A stretch of DNA of 64,000 nt from Paraburkholderia sp. PREW-6R (GTDB lineage: Bacteria > Pseudomonadota > Gammaproteobacteria > Burkholderiales > Burkholderiaceae): positions 248,001 to 312,000 of the forward strand of contig NZ_CP155075.1 in assembly GCF_039621805.1 (NCBI RefSeq). Reading direction: 5' to 3'. The notes under the pieces are model-generated. The model was given only the letters and a program-made list of their open reading frames with translations. It did no database searches and was not told the DNA's origin. Made by a program: the position numbers and the translations under genes. This document shows, in pieces, positions 9,151-17,481 of the stretch (position 1 is its first letter; each line of letters begins with the position of its first letter).

Positions 9151-9246
9151 TTGCGCCTCTTCAGCGATCTCCTCTTTAGCCGTTATGCAATATGGATCAC
9201 ACGGCGAGTTGCCGGCAAATCGAATGACTTCTTTGCCAGACTGTAG
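9151..9246 (+). CDS. Possible 31-residue leader peptide
   Basis: A TTG at 9151 preceded by AAGGAGGTG at ideal distance opens a 31-codon frame ending at TAG 9244-9246, about 50 bases before the next chemoreceptor start. The product begins MRLFSDLLFSRYAIWITRRV and is basic and partly hydrophobic. I do not recognise it. The ribosome binding site is the main support. The frame is short enough to occur by chance. Confidence 0.3.
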   Translation: MRLFSDLLFSRYAIWITRRVAGKSNDFFARL

Positions 9247-9295
9247 CGACTCGCAGTGTGAATTGATCATCCAGACCTTGTAAGAGAGCCCGTTG

Positions 9296-10912
9296 ATGAA
9301 TCTGCGCAATATGTCGGTAAAAGTGAAGCTTATGGTTTCGTTCGGGTTACTTGTCCTCGTCGTACTGACGAGTTCCCTCGTCGCCCTGAGCGCATTGAAC
9401 AATTCTAACGACCGGTTCGCCGATTACGTCAGCGGCATCAACGCTCGCGCGGAAATGGCCGCGTCAATTCGCGCAGCCGTCGACGATCGCGCCATGGCAG
9501 TTCGCAATCTGGTTCTCGTCACTACGCCTGCCGACATCGAAAAGGAAAAGAATGCTGTCTCCGATGCTGAAGAGGCGGTCGAAAGCCGGCTGGCGAAATT
9601 CAACGCGGTCGTCGCTGCCGCCAACGACATGAGCCCGGAGGCGCGCAGCCTGGCGCACGAGATTGGACGCATCGAGTCGCTTTATAAACCGGTTGCATTG
9701 GACATCGACCGGCTGGCACTGGCCGGTCAGAAGGAAGAGGCGATCGCTGAAATCGATACAAAATGCCGACCGCTGCTTTCCGCCCTGATCAGGGCGACGA
9801 ACGAATATGCAGACGCGACCCGCGCCCGCGCGGCGGAAATGGTTCAGGACGCCGAACACCACTTCACACGTCAGCGCAATCTGTTGATCGCCATCTGTCT
9901 AGGTGCGCTGGCGATAGCGGTGCTCGCAGGCGTTCTGATCACCCGTGATCTGCTGCGCGCGTTAGGCGCTGAACCGGCAGCCCTCGCTCAAGCGACCCGA
10001 CGGGTCGCATCGGGCGACATCGGCCCCATTGCTGGTGCGAAGGATGCTTCCACAGGCAGCGTGCTCGCGTCGATGGGCGAAATGCAGGCTAGTCTCGTTG
10101 ATCTGATCGGCAAGGTCAGGTCGTCCGCTAACAACATCGCGACCGGGTCAAGCGAGATCGCCGCAGGCAACCAGGACCTGTCTTGCCGTACCGAGCAACA
10201 GGCTTCGTCTCTCCAGGAGACTGCGTCGAGCATGGAAGAACTGACATCGACCGTGAGACAGAACGCGGAGAATGCGCGGCAGGCGAGTGAGCTGGCCGCG
10301 AACGCTTCCGAGGTTGCACAAAGAGGTAGCAGGGTGGTTGGAGAAGTCGTCGCGACGATGGCCGACATAAGCGAGAGTTCGACGAAAGTCGCGGACATCA
10401 CCGGGATTATCGAAGGCATTGCATTCCAGACAAACATACTGGCGCTTAATGCGGCCGTGGAGGCTGCACGAGCGGGCGAGCAGGGGCGCGGGTTTGCGGT
10501 CGTGGCGAGTGAAGTAAGAAGTCTGGCACAACGGTCGTCGAGCGCAGCGAAGGAAATCAAGGATCTGATCAGTTCGTCGGTGCGGAAGATCCATGATGGT
10601 TCGACGCTGGCGGGTGACGCAGGCAAGACGATGGCAGAGGTCACGCAGGCGGTCACCCGGGTGACCGATATCATCGGCGAGATCGCTACCGCGTCGGGGG
10701 AGCAAAGCCGAGGAATCGAGCAGGTCAATCTGGCGGTCACGCAGATGGACGGAGTCACCCAGCAGAATGCCGCGCTCGTCGAGGAGGCGGCCGCAGCTTC
10801 CGCCTCCCTTGAGGAGCAGGGGCGGCAGTTGACGCAAGCCATTGCGTTTTTCCGCAACAGTGATGCGGAGGCGGTGCGGAGCGCGCGCGTCGGATCGCTG
10901 GATCTTGCGTAG
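9296..10912 (+). CDS. Methyl-accepting chemotaxis protein, no CheR tail
   Basis: This 538-residue chemoreceptor has the same plan as its upstream neighbour: membrane helix about 10-33, four-helix-bundle sensor (about 36-195), a second helix about 200-217, HAMP and signalling domain. The conserved tip IEGIAFQTNILALNAAVEAA is intact. Unlike the upstream receptor it ends in GSLDLA, with no xWxxF pentapeptide, so adaptation would need help from tailed receptors if the E. coli rule holds here. The ATG at 9296 is preferred to the TTG directly before it. Codon use is normal for the window, so the two receptors probably have different origins despite being adjacent. The ligand is unknown. Confidence 0.95.
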   Translation: MNLRNMSVKVKLMVSFGLLVLVVLTSSLVALSALNNSNDRFADYVSGINARAEMAASIRAAVDDRAMAVRNLVLVTTPADIEKEKNAVSDAEEAVESRLAKFNAVVAAANDMSPEARSLAHEIGRIESLYKPVALDIDRLALAGQKEEAIAEIDTKCRPLLSALIRATNEYADATRARAAEMVQDAEHHFTRQRNLLIAICLGALAIAVLAGVLITRDLLRALGAEPAALAQATRRVASGDIGPIAGAKDASTGSVLASMGEMQASLVDLIGKVRSSANNIATGSSEIAAGNQDLSCRTEQQASSLQETASSMEELTSTVRQNAENARQASELAANASEVAQRGSRVVGEVVATMADISESSTKVADITGIIEGIAFQTNILALNAAVEAARAGEQGRGFAVVASEVRSLAQRSSSAAKEIKDLISSSVRKIHDGSTLAGDAGKTMAEVTQAVTRVTDIIGEIATASGEQSRGIEQVNLAVTQMDGVTQQNAALVEEAAAASASLEEQGRQLTQAIAFFRNSDAEAVRSARVGSLDLA

Positions 10913-11026
10913 TCGCTGGTATCGAGACCATCGTGCCGGTCAATCGTCGAGCGCGCAATCGGCGCCGAGATGAACAGCGATGAAGGCATCATTCCTTCTT
11001 CCGGGATTGCAGGCAGTACATGATGC

Positions 11027-11048
11027 CCGGTCACCCCAGCGTGACCGG
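11027..11048 (+). terminator. Possible terminator-like hairpin after chemoreceptor
   Basis: CCGGTCAC (11027-11034) and GTGACCGG (11041-11048) form a perfect 8-bp stem with a six-base loop, about 115 bases past the chemoreceptor stop. There is no real T tract, so termination would be weak. It could also mark the edge of the adjacent transposase relic. Confidence 0.35.
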
Positions 11049-11083
11049 TCTACTTACCTCGAGACTCGATCACGACGCATGCG

Positions 11084-11345
11084 ATGGTGGGCGTAGACGT
11101 CGAAAAAAATATAATGCAGGCATCGGGTCGACACAGACACTGGTGAGATCGTGGACAAGCCCGTCAAGCGGGGCATTCCTCAAATACTTTGCAAACCGCC
11201 TGGCCTGCCTTCGGTATGGAGTCACGCAGCGGATTCCGGCACCAGGTGCGGTAATTGGTTGAAATGGGCCGCAGGGTGAAGTTCGTGCCTGCGAAATTCG
11301 TTGACGCGTTCCACATCCGCGACAAGCACGATGCGGCCGTTCTAC
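11084..11345 (+). pseudogene. Decayed IS110-family transposase, N-terminal half
   Basis: Reading the three plus frames piecewise gives a continuous IS110-type N-terminus. From ATG 11084 it reads MVGVDVEKNIMQ, with the first catalytic Asp context. Then comes VDTDTGEIVDKPVKR after a frameshift, then AFLKYFANRLACL after another, then GMESRSGFRHQVR, a stop codon, and LVEMGRRVKFVPAKFVDAF-HIRDKHDAA. This order of blocks (GVDVAK, FANRP-CL, GMEACG-HHWAR, MGH-V, PAKFV, NKNDAAD) is the family signature. At least two frameshifts and one in-frame stop kill it, and the catalytic C-terminal half is absent. Family assignment rests on remembered motifs. The relic lies between the signalling block and the catabolic clusters, consistent with past insertion at this boundary. 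Confidence 0.7.
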
Positions 11346-11665
11346 CCGTTGCCGACACGAAATTGCGCATCGCCCGTGGCACAGAAGCGCTGTCACGGCG
11401 ATAATCCGGCACTCCCGGCATTTCATCACGCTATGCCGACGCGACGTCCGAAGCTGCTCGTCCGCGCCGCTTGCCGAAGCGCAATTTGACGGGAGCCGCT
11501 ACGTCGAAGATCGCGCAGCTCAGGTCGTGCAGTTCACATGCAGCATGGGCAACCGTCATCCGTCGATGATCGCGTACATTTGTCGCTTGTCTTCAACGAC
11601 GCGGTCTTTTCGAGCGGTCACGAGCACGACACAATGGAATGACACCGTAATCGGTTTTTTTATCA
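11346..11665. other. Intergenic, no gene recognised
   Basis: After the transposase relic, about 320 bases hold no frame with a convincing start or family resemblance. Short frames with broken, arginine-rich translations suggest further decayed sequence. No clear terminator or promoter was found. Confidence 0.4.
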
Positions 11666-12394
11666 ATGTTTAGCACCGATCTAATGACATCAGACTTCCT
11701 GCTGCGCCTCTTCGCCGCGTTCGCCTGCGGCGTCGCTATCGGCCTCGAGCGACAGATGCGCCAGCGCACGGCCGGACTGCGCACGATCACACTGGTCGCG
11801 TGCGGTGCGTGTCTGTTTGTCACACTCGGCGTGCTGACGGTGGCCAATGGCCAGTCGGGCGTCACGCAGATTGCCGCTTATGTGGTGTCGGGCGTGGGCT
11901 TCCTCGGCGGCGGCGTGATTATGCGCGACAAGGGTTCGATCCAGGGCATCAACACGGCGGCGACGCTCTGGTGCTCCGCCGCCGTTGGTGTTCTGTGTGG
12001 CAGCGGACATTATGGGCCGGCGCTTGCCGGCACGTTTGTCGTGCTCATCACGAACACGGTCTTGCGTGAAGTGAGCCGGGCGATCAACGCGACGCCCGTA
12101 TCAAGCGCGGACATCGTCCGGGAGTACGTTCTGACCGTCGTTGGACGGCAGGAGGACGAGATTCATATTCGCACGTTGATGTCGAACGCGATGGACACGC
12201 ACCCTCTGTCGTTTCAAAGCCTGACGAGCGAAGATATCGATGGCGTTCCTCCGCGCATACGGGTGAGCGCGACTGTGCGGATGCACCCGAAGGACCAGGC
12301 GAAGCTCGAACGCATGGCGAGCCGCATGAGCATGGAGCGGGGTGTATCGAGTATCAGCTGGACGGCGGCCGAGGCGGAGGTCGCGCCGGAGTGA
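11666..12394 (+). CDS. MgtC/SapB-family membrane protein
   Basis: This 242-residue protein has four to five N-terminal hydrophobic segments (about 8-140) and a soluble ACT-like C-terminal domain (about 150-235). Hallmarks are RLFAAFACGVAIGLERQMRQ with the conserved GLER motif, AGLRT, and GVGFLGGGVI followed by INTAATLW, all standard for MgtC. Family members in pathogens support growth at low magnesium and inhibit the F1Fo ATP synthase. In soil bacteria the role is less clear. A second in-frame ATG at 11684 could be the true start, since neither has a clear ribosome binding site. It appears monocistronic and unrelated to its neighbours. Confidence 0.88.
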   Translation: MFSTDLMTSDFLLRLFAAFACGVAIGLERQMRQRTAGLRTITLVACGACLFVTLGVLTVANGQSGVTQIAAYVVSGVGFLGGGVIMRDKGSIQGINTAATLWCSAAVGVLCGSGHYGPALAGTFVVLITNTVLREVSRAINATPVSSADIVREYVLTVVGRQEDEIHIRTLMSNAMDTHPLSFQSLTSEDIDGVPPRIRVSATVRMHPKDQAKLERMASRMSMERGVSSISWTAAEAEVAPE

Positions 12395-12644
12395 AGGTTG
12401 AGTCGATGTTGTTAGATGGGAGCGCGTGAGGAATTGACGCGTCTCCGCCTGCCACTTGGCGAAGCCGCCGTCGAGTAGAATTATCTCAACGGGGTTGCCG
12501 GCCGCAAACGCAAGCCATCAACGGCATGTCGCCAATCCGCCGAGCTACGGACTGAAGCGGGTCGACCTTAGCTTTCTGGCAGAGTGTTCAGTGAGCTAAG
12601 CCACTCGACCAGGGGGCGACCTGACGAGAATACTAGGAGAAGAA

Positions 12645-13682
12645 GTGACGATTTCGCCAGCGCGAACTAAACCGCGAGCCCGTCGTAGCAGCGGGCGCAT
12701 TACGTTGGCCGATGTCGCGCGCGCCGCAGGTGTCGCGCCGATGACCGCGTCGCGCGCGCTGAACACGCCCGAAATCGTCAATCCCGAGATGGTCGAGCGC
12801 GTGCGTCGTGCGGTGCTCGAAACAGGCTACGTGCCAAACCTGCTGGCAGGTGCGCTTGCCTCTGCGCGCAGCCTGCTGATCGCCGTCATCGTGCCAAGCA
12901 TCGCATCGACGATTTATCTCGAGTTCGTTCAGGCGCTACGTGGCGCGCTCGCGAGCAAGGGCTATCAGGTGATCCTCGGCGAAAGCGATTACACGCATCA
13001 GTCGGAACCCGTTCTGCTCGAGGCCTTGATTGCACGACGCCCCGACGCCATCGTCACGGTCGGCGCAGTGCGGTCCGCCGAAGGCCGCAAGCGTCTTATC
13101 GCATCCGAAATACCTGTTATCGAAACTTGGGATATGACGAGCGAGCCGATCGATATGCTCGTCGGATTCTCCCAGGAGGGCGTCGGCCGTGCGGCGGCTG
13201 AGTTCTTCCTCGCAGGGGGCCGCCGCCATCCGGCCATCATCAGCGCGAGCGACGATCGCGCGGCCATGCGCGCCGAAGGTTTCCTCTCACGCCTGCGCGA
13301 CTGCCAACCCGCCGTCAACGTACGCTCGGTCCTGATCCCTGCACCCAGTACGCTCGGTGCCGGCCGTCGCGCGTTCGTGGAACTGCTCGACCTCTACCCG
13401 AAAATGGACGCGGTATTCTGCACGTCCGACATGGTCGCGCTCGGCGTGTTGACCGAAGCGAAAGCGCGCGGCATGCAAATTCCCGCTGACGTCGCCGTGA
13501 TGGGTTTCGGGGATCTCAATTTCGCGTGCGACACCGATCCCCCGCTCACCACTATCCGCGCGGACGGCAAGACCATCGGTCACGAAGCAGCCCGCCTGAT
13601 TCTCGAACGCGCCGGCCACGCGCCGCGCGTACAAACCGTCGTGGACGTCGGCTTCTCCATCGTTCGCCGTCAATCCGCCTGA
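12645..13682 (+). CDS. LacI-family transcriptional repressor of the adjacent sugar-acid operon
   Basis: This 345-residue regulator starts at GTG 12645 after AGGAG. An N-terminal LacI helix-turn-helix (about 18-70) reads ITLADVARAAGVAPMTASRAL with the hinge NLLAGALASARS. A periplasmic-binding-like effector domain (about 78-340) follows, with typical FCTSDMVALGVL and PADVAVMGFGDLN. It lies 133 bases upstream of a catabolic operon whose promoter carries two perfect palindromes with the central CG expected for LacI-family sites. It most likely represses that operon and is released by a sugar-acid intermediate. The 250-base gap upstream (12395-12644) shows no such palindrome, so autoregulation is not evident. 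Confidence 0.92.
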   Translation: MTISPARTKPRARRSSGRITLADVARAAGVAPMTASRALNTPEIVNPEMVERVRRAVLETGYVPNLLAGALASARSLLIAVIVPSIASTIYLEFVQALRGALASKGYQVILGESDYTHQSEPVLLEALIARRPDAIVTVGAVRSAEGRKRLIASEIPVIETWDMTSEPIDMLVGFSQEGVGRAAAEFFLAGGRRHPAIISASDDRAAMRAEGFLSRLRDCQPAVNVRSVLIPAPSTLGAGRRAFVELLDLYPKMDAVFCTSDMVALGVLTEAKARGMQIPADVAVMGFGDLNFACDTDPPLTTIRADGKTIGHEAARLILERAGHAPRVQTVVDVGFSIVRRQSA

Positions 13683-13725
13683 CCAACCCTTAACAGATGT
13701 CACGCCTCCGCCTGGGAAATCCCGC

Positions 13726-13775
13726 TTGTCAAACGCTTGAGATAGCGCTATCTTAACCGTCAGGTAGCGCTACCT
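13726..13775 (+). promoter_or_regulatory. Sigma70 promoter with two LacI-type operators
   Basis: TTGTCA (13726-13731) and TATCTT (13749-13754) are separated by 17 bases, a good sigma70 promoter. AGATAGCGCTATCT (13740-13753) is a perfect 14-bp palindrome overlapping the -10 element. A second perfect palindrome, AGGTAGCGCTACCT (13762-13775), lies downstream. Their centres are 22 bp apart, about two helical turns, so two repressor dimers could sit on one DNA face. The LacI-family gene immediately upstream is the obvious partner. Confidence 0.85.
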
Positions 13776-13815
13776 CATAGCTGCGTAGCGACATGTTCGA
13801 ACCAGGAGACGTTTG

Positions 13816-15000
13816 ATGAGCAAGATTTCCAAGGTCGATATCTTTGATTTCGAGTACGAAGTGCAGAACCTCGCGGCCACGACGGAGAACACGCACAACC
13901 ACGTGGCGTACAGGAAGGGCGGCAGGATGAAGCTGTCGAAATACGCGATCGTGCTCGAAACAGACGACGGCGCGCGCGGCGAGTACGTCGCCATGTGGGG
14001 CGGCACGCGCCCGGCGCTGGCTCAGTCGATCATGCTCGCGCCGGACCTGCTCGGCCGCGACCCGTCCATGCGCGAGGAAATCTACGACGAGTTCAAGCGC
14101 AAGCTGCATCACTTCGATCACATGGGTCACGGCCCCGTGGACATCGCACTGTGGGATCTCGCGGGCAAGCAGTTGAACGCGTCGATCAGCACAATGCTCG
14201 GCAGCTACCGCACGCGTCTGAAGGCTTACGCCAGCACGTTCCACGGCGATCGCGCGGGCGGTCTCGACAGCCCGCAGGCGTATGGTGAATTTGCCGTGCG
14301 TTGCCGGGAAATGGGTTATCGCGGCTACAAGATTCACGGCTGGTTCGACGGCAATCCGCGCGAGGAGGCGGCTGCGATTCTGGCGACGCGCAAGGCTGTC
14401 GGCAACGAAATGGACCTGATGTACGACGGCGCGTGCGACCTGAAAACTTTTGCCGACGCGCTATACGTTGGTCGAGCGTGCGATGAAGCCAACTACTTCT
14501 GGTTTGAGGACCCGTATCGCGACGCCGGTCTCTCCGCGTTCTCGCACAAGAAACTGCGCGAGATGCTGAAGACGCCCTTCCTGATCGGCGAACACGTGCG
14601 CAGTCTTGAGCCAAAAGCGGATTTCATCATGGCGGGCGGCACGGACTTCGTGCGCGTCGATCCCGAGTACGACATGGGCATCACCGGCGCGATCAAGACG
14701 GCGCATCTGGCCGAAGCGTTCGGCCTCGACGTGGAAGTGCACGCGGTGGGTCCCGCGCATCGTCATGTGATGGGCGCGATCCGCAATTCGAACTACTACG
14801 AAGTGGCGCTCGTCGGTCCCGACTGCGCGAACAATATCCCGACCGTCTACGCGTGCGACTACAACGACCAGATCGATTGCATCGATTCGAACGGCACGGT
14901 GCCGGTCCCGACCGGTCCCGGTCTCGGCGTCACGTATGACTGGGACTACATCCGTCATCACACGAAGCAGCATCACGTGTTCGAACTGAATAAGCGCTGA
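13816..15000 (+). CDS. Enolase-superfamily (mandelate racemase-like) sugar-acid dehydratase
   Basis: This 394-residue enzyme has the enolase-superfamily capping domain (about 1-130) and TIM barrel (about 135-370). Candidate active-site residues are K172 and H174 in YKIHGW, metal ligands D204 (LMYDGA), E231 (FEDPY) and E259 (GEHVR), and H309 (VHAVGPAHRH). The KxH motif and acidic triad fit the mandelate-racemase subgroup, most of whose members dehydrate aldonic or aldaric acids to 2-keto-3-deoxy acids. The ATG at 13816 follows AGGAGA and is preferred to the TTG before it. It is the first gene of the LacI-controlled operon, and the downstream aldolase and oxidoreductases fit further processing of a keto-deoxy acid. 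The exact substrate is unassigned. Confidence 0.9.
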   Translation: MSKISKVDIFDFEYEVQNLAATTENTHNHVAYRKGGRMKLSKYAIVLETDDGARGEYVAMWGGTRPALAQSIMLAPDLLGRDPSMREEIYDEFKRKLHHFDHMGHGPVDIALWDLAGKQLNASISTMLGSYRTRLKAYASTFHGDRAGGLDSPQAYGEFAVRCREMGYRGYKIHGWFDGNPREEAAAILATRKAVGNEMDLMYDGACDLKTFADALYVGRACDEANYFWFEDPYRDAGLSAFSHKKLREMLKTPFLIGEHVRSLEPKADFIMAGGTDFVRVDPEYDMGITGAIKTAHLAEAFGLDVEVHAVGPAHRHVMGAIRNSNYYEVALVGPDCANNIPTVYACDYNDQIDCIDSNGTVPVPTGPGLGVTYDWDYIRHHTKQHHVFELNKR

Positions 15001-15132
15001 TCGGCGCGACCAGGTGAAGAGCGGGCGCCCGTCACGCTGTCAGCAGAGCTGAAATAGCCACGGCGGCGGGGCGCTCATGCCGTTCTCCGCGTCGGAAGCA
15101 ATACCGTCGTCATTCGAAACAGGAGACTTTCG

Positions 15133-16503
15133 ATGAGTGCGCAGGCTGTTCTCAGCGCGGTACGCGCGCGGCACCACTACGTGCGTTACAACGTGTTGGC
15201 GCTCATTCTTCTCGTCACCGCCGTGAATCTCGGCGACCGCGCCAATCTGTCGATCGCGGGTGCGCCGCTCGCGAAAGAACTTGGCCTCGGTAGCGTACAG
15301 ATGGGCTACGTCTTCTCCGCGTTCGCGTGGTCGTACGTGATCGGGCAATTGCCGGGCGGCTGGCTGCTCGACCGGTTCAGTTCGATCAAGGTGTATGCCG
15401 CCGCGCTGTTCATGTGGTCCTTTTTCACGTTCCTGCAGGGCTACGTCGATCTGCTCTCCACGGCAACCGCCGTGGCCGCGCTATTCGCGTTGCGATTTCT
15501 CGTCGGTCTCGTGGAAGCGCCGATTTATCCGGCGAACAATTACATCGTCGCCGCGTGGTTTCCGTTGCAGGAACGCGGGCTTGCCACATCGATCTTCAGT
15601 TCCGCGCAATACGTGGCCGTGGTGCTCTTCGTGCCGTTGATGGGTACGTTGAGTCACGTCCTGAGCTGGCACTGGGTGTTCTGGTTCATGGGCGGCTTCG
15701 GCATGCTGCTCGCCGTGTACTGGCTCGCGGCAATGCGCGCGCCCGACCGGCACCCGCGCGTGAGCGCGGGCGAACTCGCGTATCTGCGTGAAAACGGCGC
15801 AATGATCGACATCGAAGCGAACAAGCGCACAGGCAAAGTGGGGGCCGCGCCGGCGGGCTCGCTCGTCGTGCTGCTGAAAAGCCGCATGATGGCCGGCGTC
15901 TACCTCGGCCAGTACTGCATCACCGCGCTGCAGTATTTTTTCATCACATGGTTTCCGATTTACCTCGTCAAAGGCCGTGGCATGGACCTGCTGCACGTCG
16001 GATTTGTCGCGACGTTGCCGGCTATTTGTGGTTTCACCGGCAGCATTCTGGGCGGCGCGATTTCCGACCGCGTGCTCAAGCGCGGCGGCACCGTGACGAT
16101 GGCACGCAAGATTCCCTTTGTCTCGGGCATGCTGCTCGCCAGCCTTCTCGTGCTGTGTAATTTCTCGGATTCGACCGCAGTGATCGTCGCGCTCATGTCG
16201 CTCGCGCTGTTCGGCAAAGGGCTCGCCCAAGTCGGGCTCGCGGTCGTGGTGGACACGTCGCCGCCGGAGATCGTCGGACTTGCGACGGGGCTGTTCGGCG
16301 TGGCCGGCAATATCGCCGGGATCATCACACCGATCGCCATAGGCTATCTGCTCGCGCTCACTCATTCGTTTATCGGCGCGATGTATTTCGTGGGCGCACA
16401 CGCGATGGTCGGCGCGCTCGCCTACATCTTCATTGTCGGCAAATTGGAGCGGCTCGAATTGCCGCCTGCGCTGCGCGCGGCGGCCACGGGAGGCGCGGCG
16501 TGA
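15133..16503 (+). CDS. MFS transporter, anion:cation symporter (sugar acid) type
   Basis: This 456-residue carrier has twelve predicted membrane segments. The N-terminal NLGDRANLSIAGAPL, GQLPGGWLLDRF and WFPLQERGLATS motifs are those of the ACS family (glucarate, galactonate and hexuronate porters). AGGAGA precedes the ATG. It overlaps the next gene (GTGA). A close paralogue with the same motifs lies at 19599-20930 at the other end of the operon. It probably imports the acid handled by the flanking enzymes. Confidence 0.92.
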   Translation: MSAQAVLSAVRARHHYVRYNVLALILLVTAVNLGDRANLSIAGAPLAKELGLGSVQMGYVFSAFAWSYVIGQLPGGWLLDRFSSIKVYAAALFMWSFFTFLQGYVDLLSTATAVAALFALRFLVGLVEAPIYPANNYIVAAWFPLQERGLATSIFSSAQYVAVVLFVPLMGTLSHVLSWHWVFWFMGGFGMLLAVYWLAAMRAPDRHPRVSAGELAYLRENGAMIDIEANKRTGKVGAAPAGSLVVLLKSRMMAGVYLGQYCITALQYFFITWFPIYLVKGRGMDLLHVGFVATLPAICGFTGSILGGAISDRVLKRGGTVTMARKIPFVSGMLLASLLVLCNFSDSTAVIVALMSLALFGKGLAQVGLAVVVDTSPPEIVGLATGLFGVAGNIAGIITPIAIGYLLALTHSFIGAMYFVGAHAMVGALAYIFIVGKLERLELPPALRAAATGGAA

Positions 16504-17477
16504 AGCATCGGATCATGTTGTCGCGACCCATGCAGCCCGCCGTCGAGTCGCGCGCGACAGAGCGGTTTGACGCGTACGTGCCGGATCACGCGTTGTCTGC
16601 CGAAGAACTCGTGTGTATCGCAAAGGCACACGGTGCGGAAGGCTTGCTGTTTTCCGGCGCGTTGCATCTCAACGCGGCGCTGGTCGCCCAGTTGCCACGC
16701 AGCGTACGCGTGGCTGCGACCACGAGCGTCGGCTTCGATCATATCGATCTCGACGCGGCCGCTGCGGCGGGCATCGTCGTGACGAACGCGCCTGTTGTCA
16801 CCGAATGCACGGCGGACGCGACCCTGCTGCATATGCTGGCCGCAAGCCGCCGCGCGCGCGAACATTTGCAGGTGCTGCAGGATGGCTGGGGCCGCAGTCT
16901 CGGCCTGAGCGAATTGCTCGGGTATCGCGTGAGCGGCAGCGTGCTCGGCATGGTCGGCATGGGGCGAATCGGGCAAGCAGTCGCGCAACGCGCGCGTGGT
17001 TTTGGGATGACGATTTTCTACCATAGCCGCAGACGTGTGAGCGAAGCGGACGAGCAGGGCGCACGTTATTTTGCGTCCCTGAACGGCATGCTGCCGCACG
17101 CGCAAATCCTGTCACTGCACGTTCCCGCAACGCCAGCAGCCGCGCCGCTGATTGGCCGCGACGAGTTGGCGCTGCTGCCGCGCGGCGCGATCGTCGTGAA
17201 CACCGCGCGCGGCTCGTTGATTGACGAGGACGCGTTGATCGACGCATTGCATAGCGGTCACATAGCCGCAGCGGGTCTGGACGTGTTCCGCGGCGAACCC
17301 CATTTCGACCGGCGTTTTCTCGATCTACCACAAGTCTTCATGACGCCGCACACCGGATCGGCGACCGTGCAAACGCGCAACGACCTCGGCTTTCGCGGAC
17401 TCGACAACATCGCGGACGCGCTCGCGGGACAGACGCCCCGCGACGCGCTGAATCGTCCCGCTTCAATGAGAACCTGA
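16500..17477 (+). CDS. D-2-hydroxyacid dehydrogenase (glyoxylate/hydroxypyruvate reductase-like)
   Basis: This 325-residue protein has the NAD(P)-binding motif GMGRIG (about 153-158) and the catalytic set R237 (NTARGSLID), E266 (FRGEP) and H284 (TPHTGSAT). These mark the D-isomer-specific 2-hydroxyacid dehydrogenases. The start is a GTG overlapping the MFS stop, so expression is coupled. In this operon it would reduce or oxidise a 2-keto/2-hydroxy acid released from the sugar acid, for example tartronate semialdehyde, hydroxypyruvate or glyoxylate. That choice is inference. Confidence 0.92.
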   Translation: MKHRIMLSRPMQPAVESRATERFDAYVPDHALSAEELVCIAKAHGAEGLLFSGALHLNAALVAQLPRSVRVAATTSVGFDHIDLDAAAAAGIVVTNAPVVTECTADATLLHMLAASRRAREHLQVLQDGWGRSLGLSELLGYRVSGSVLGMVGMGRIGQAVAQRARGFGMTIFYHSRRRVSEADEQGARYFASLNGMLPHAQILSLHVPATPAAAPLIGRDELALLPRGAIVVNTARGSLIDEDALIDALHSGHIAAAGLDVFRGEPHFDRRFLDLPQVFMTPHTGSATVQTRNDLGFRGLDNIADALAGQTPRDALNRPASMRT

Positions 17478-17481
17478 ACGC

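Noticed and set aside
11164..11421. Minus-strand frame across the IS110 relic
   Set aside because: The plus strand carries the recognisable transposase blocks, so this is their complement.
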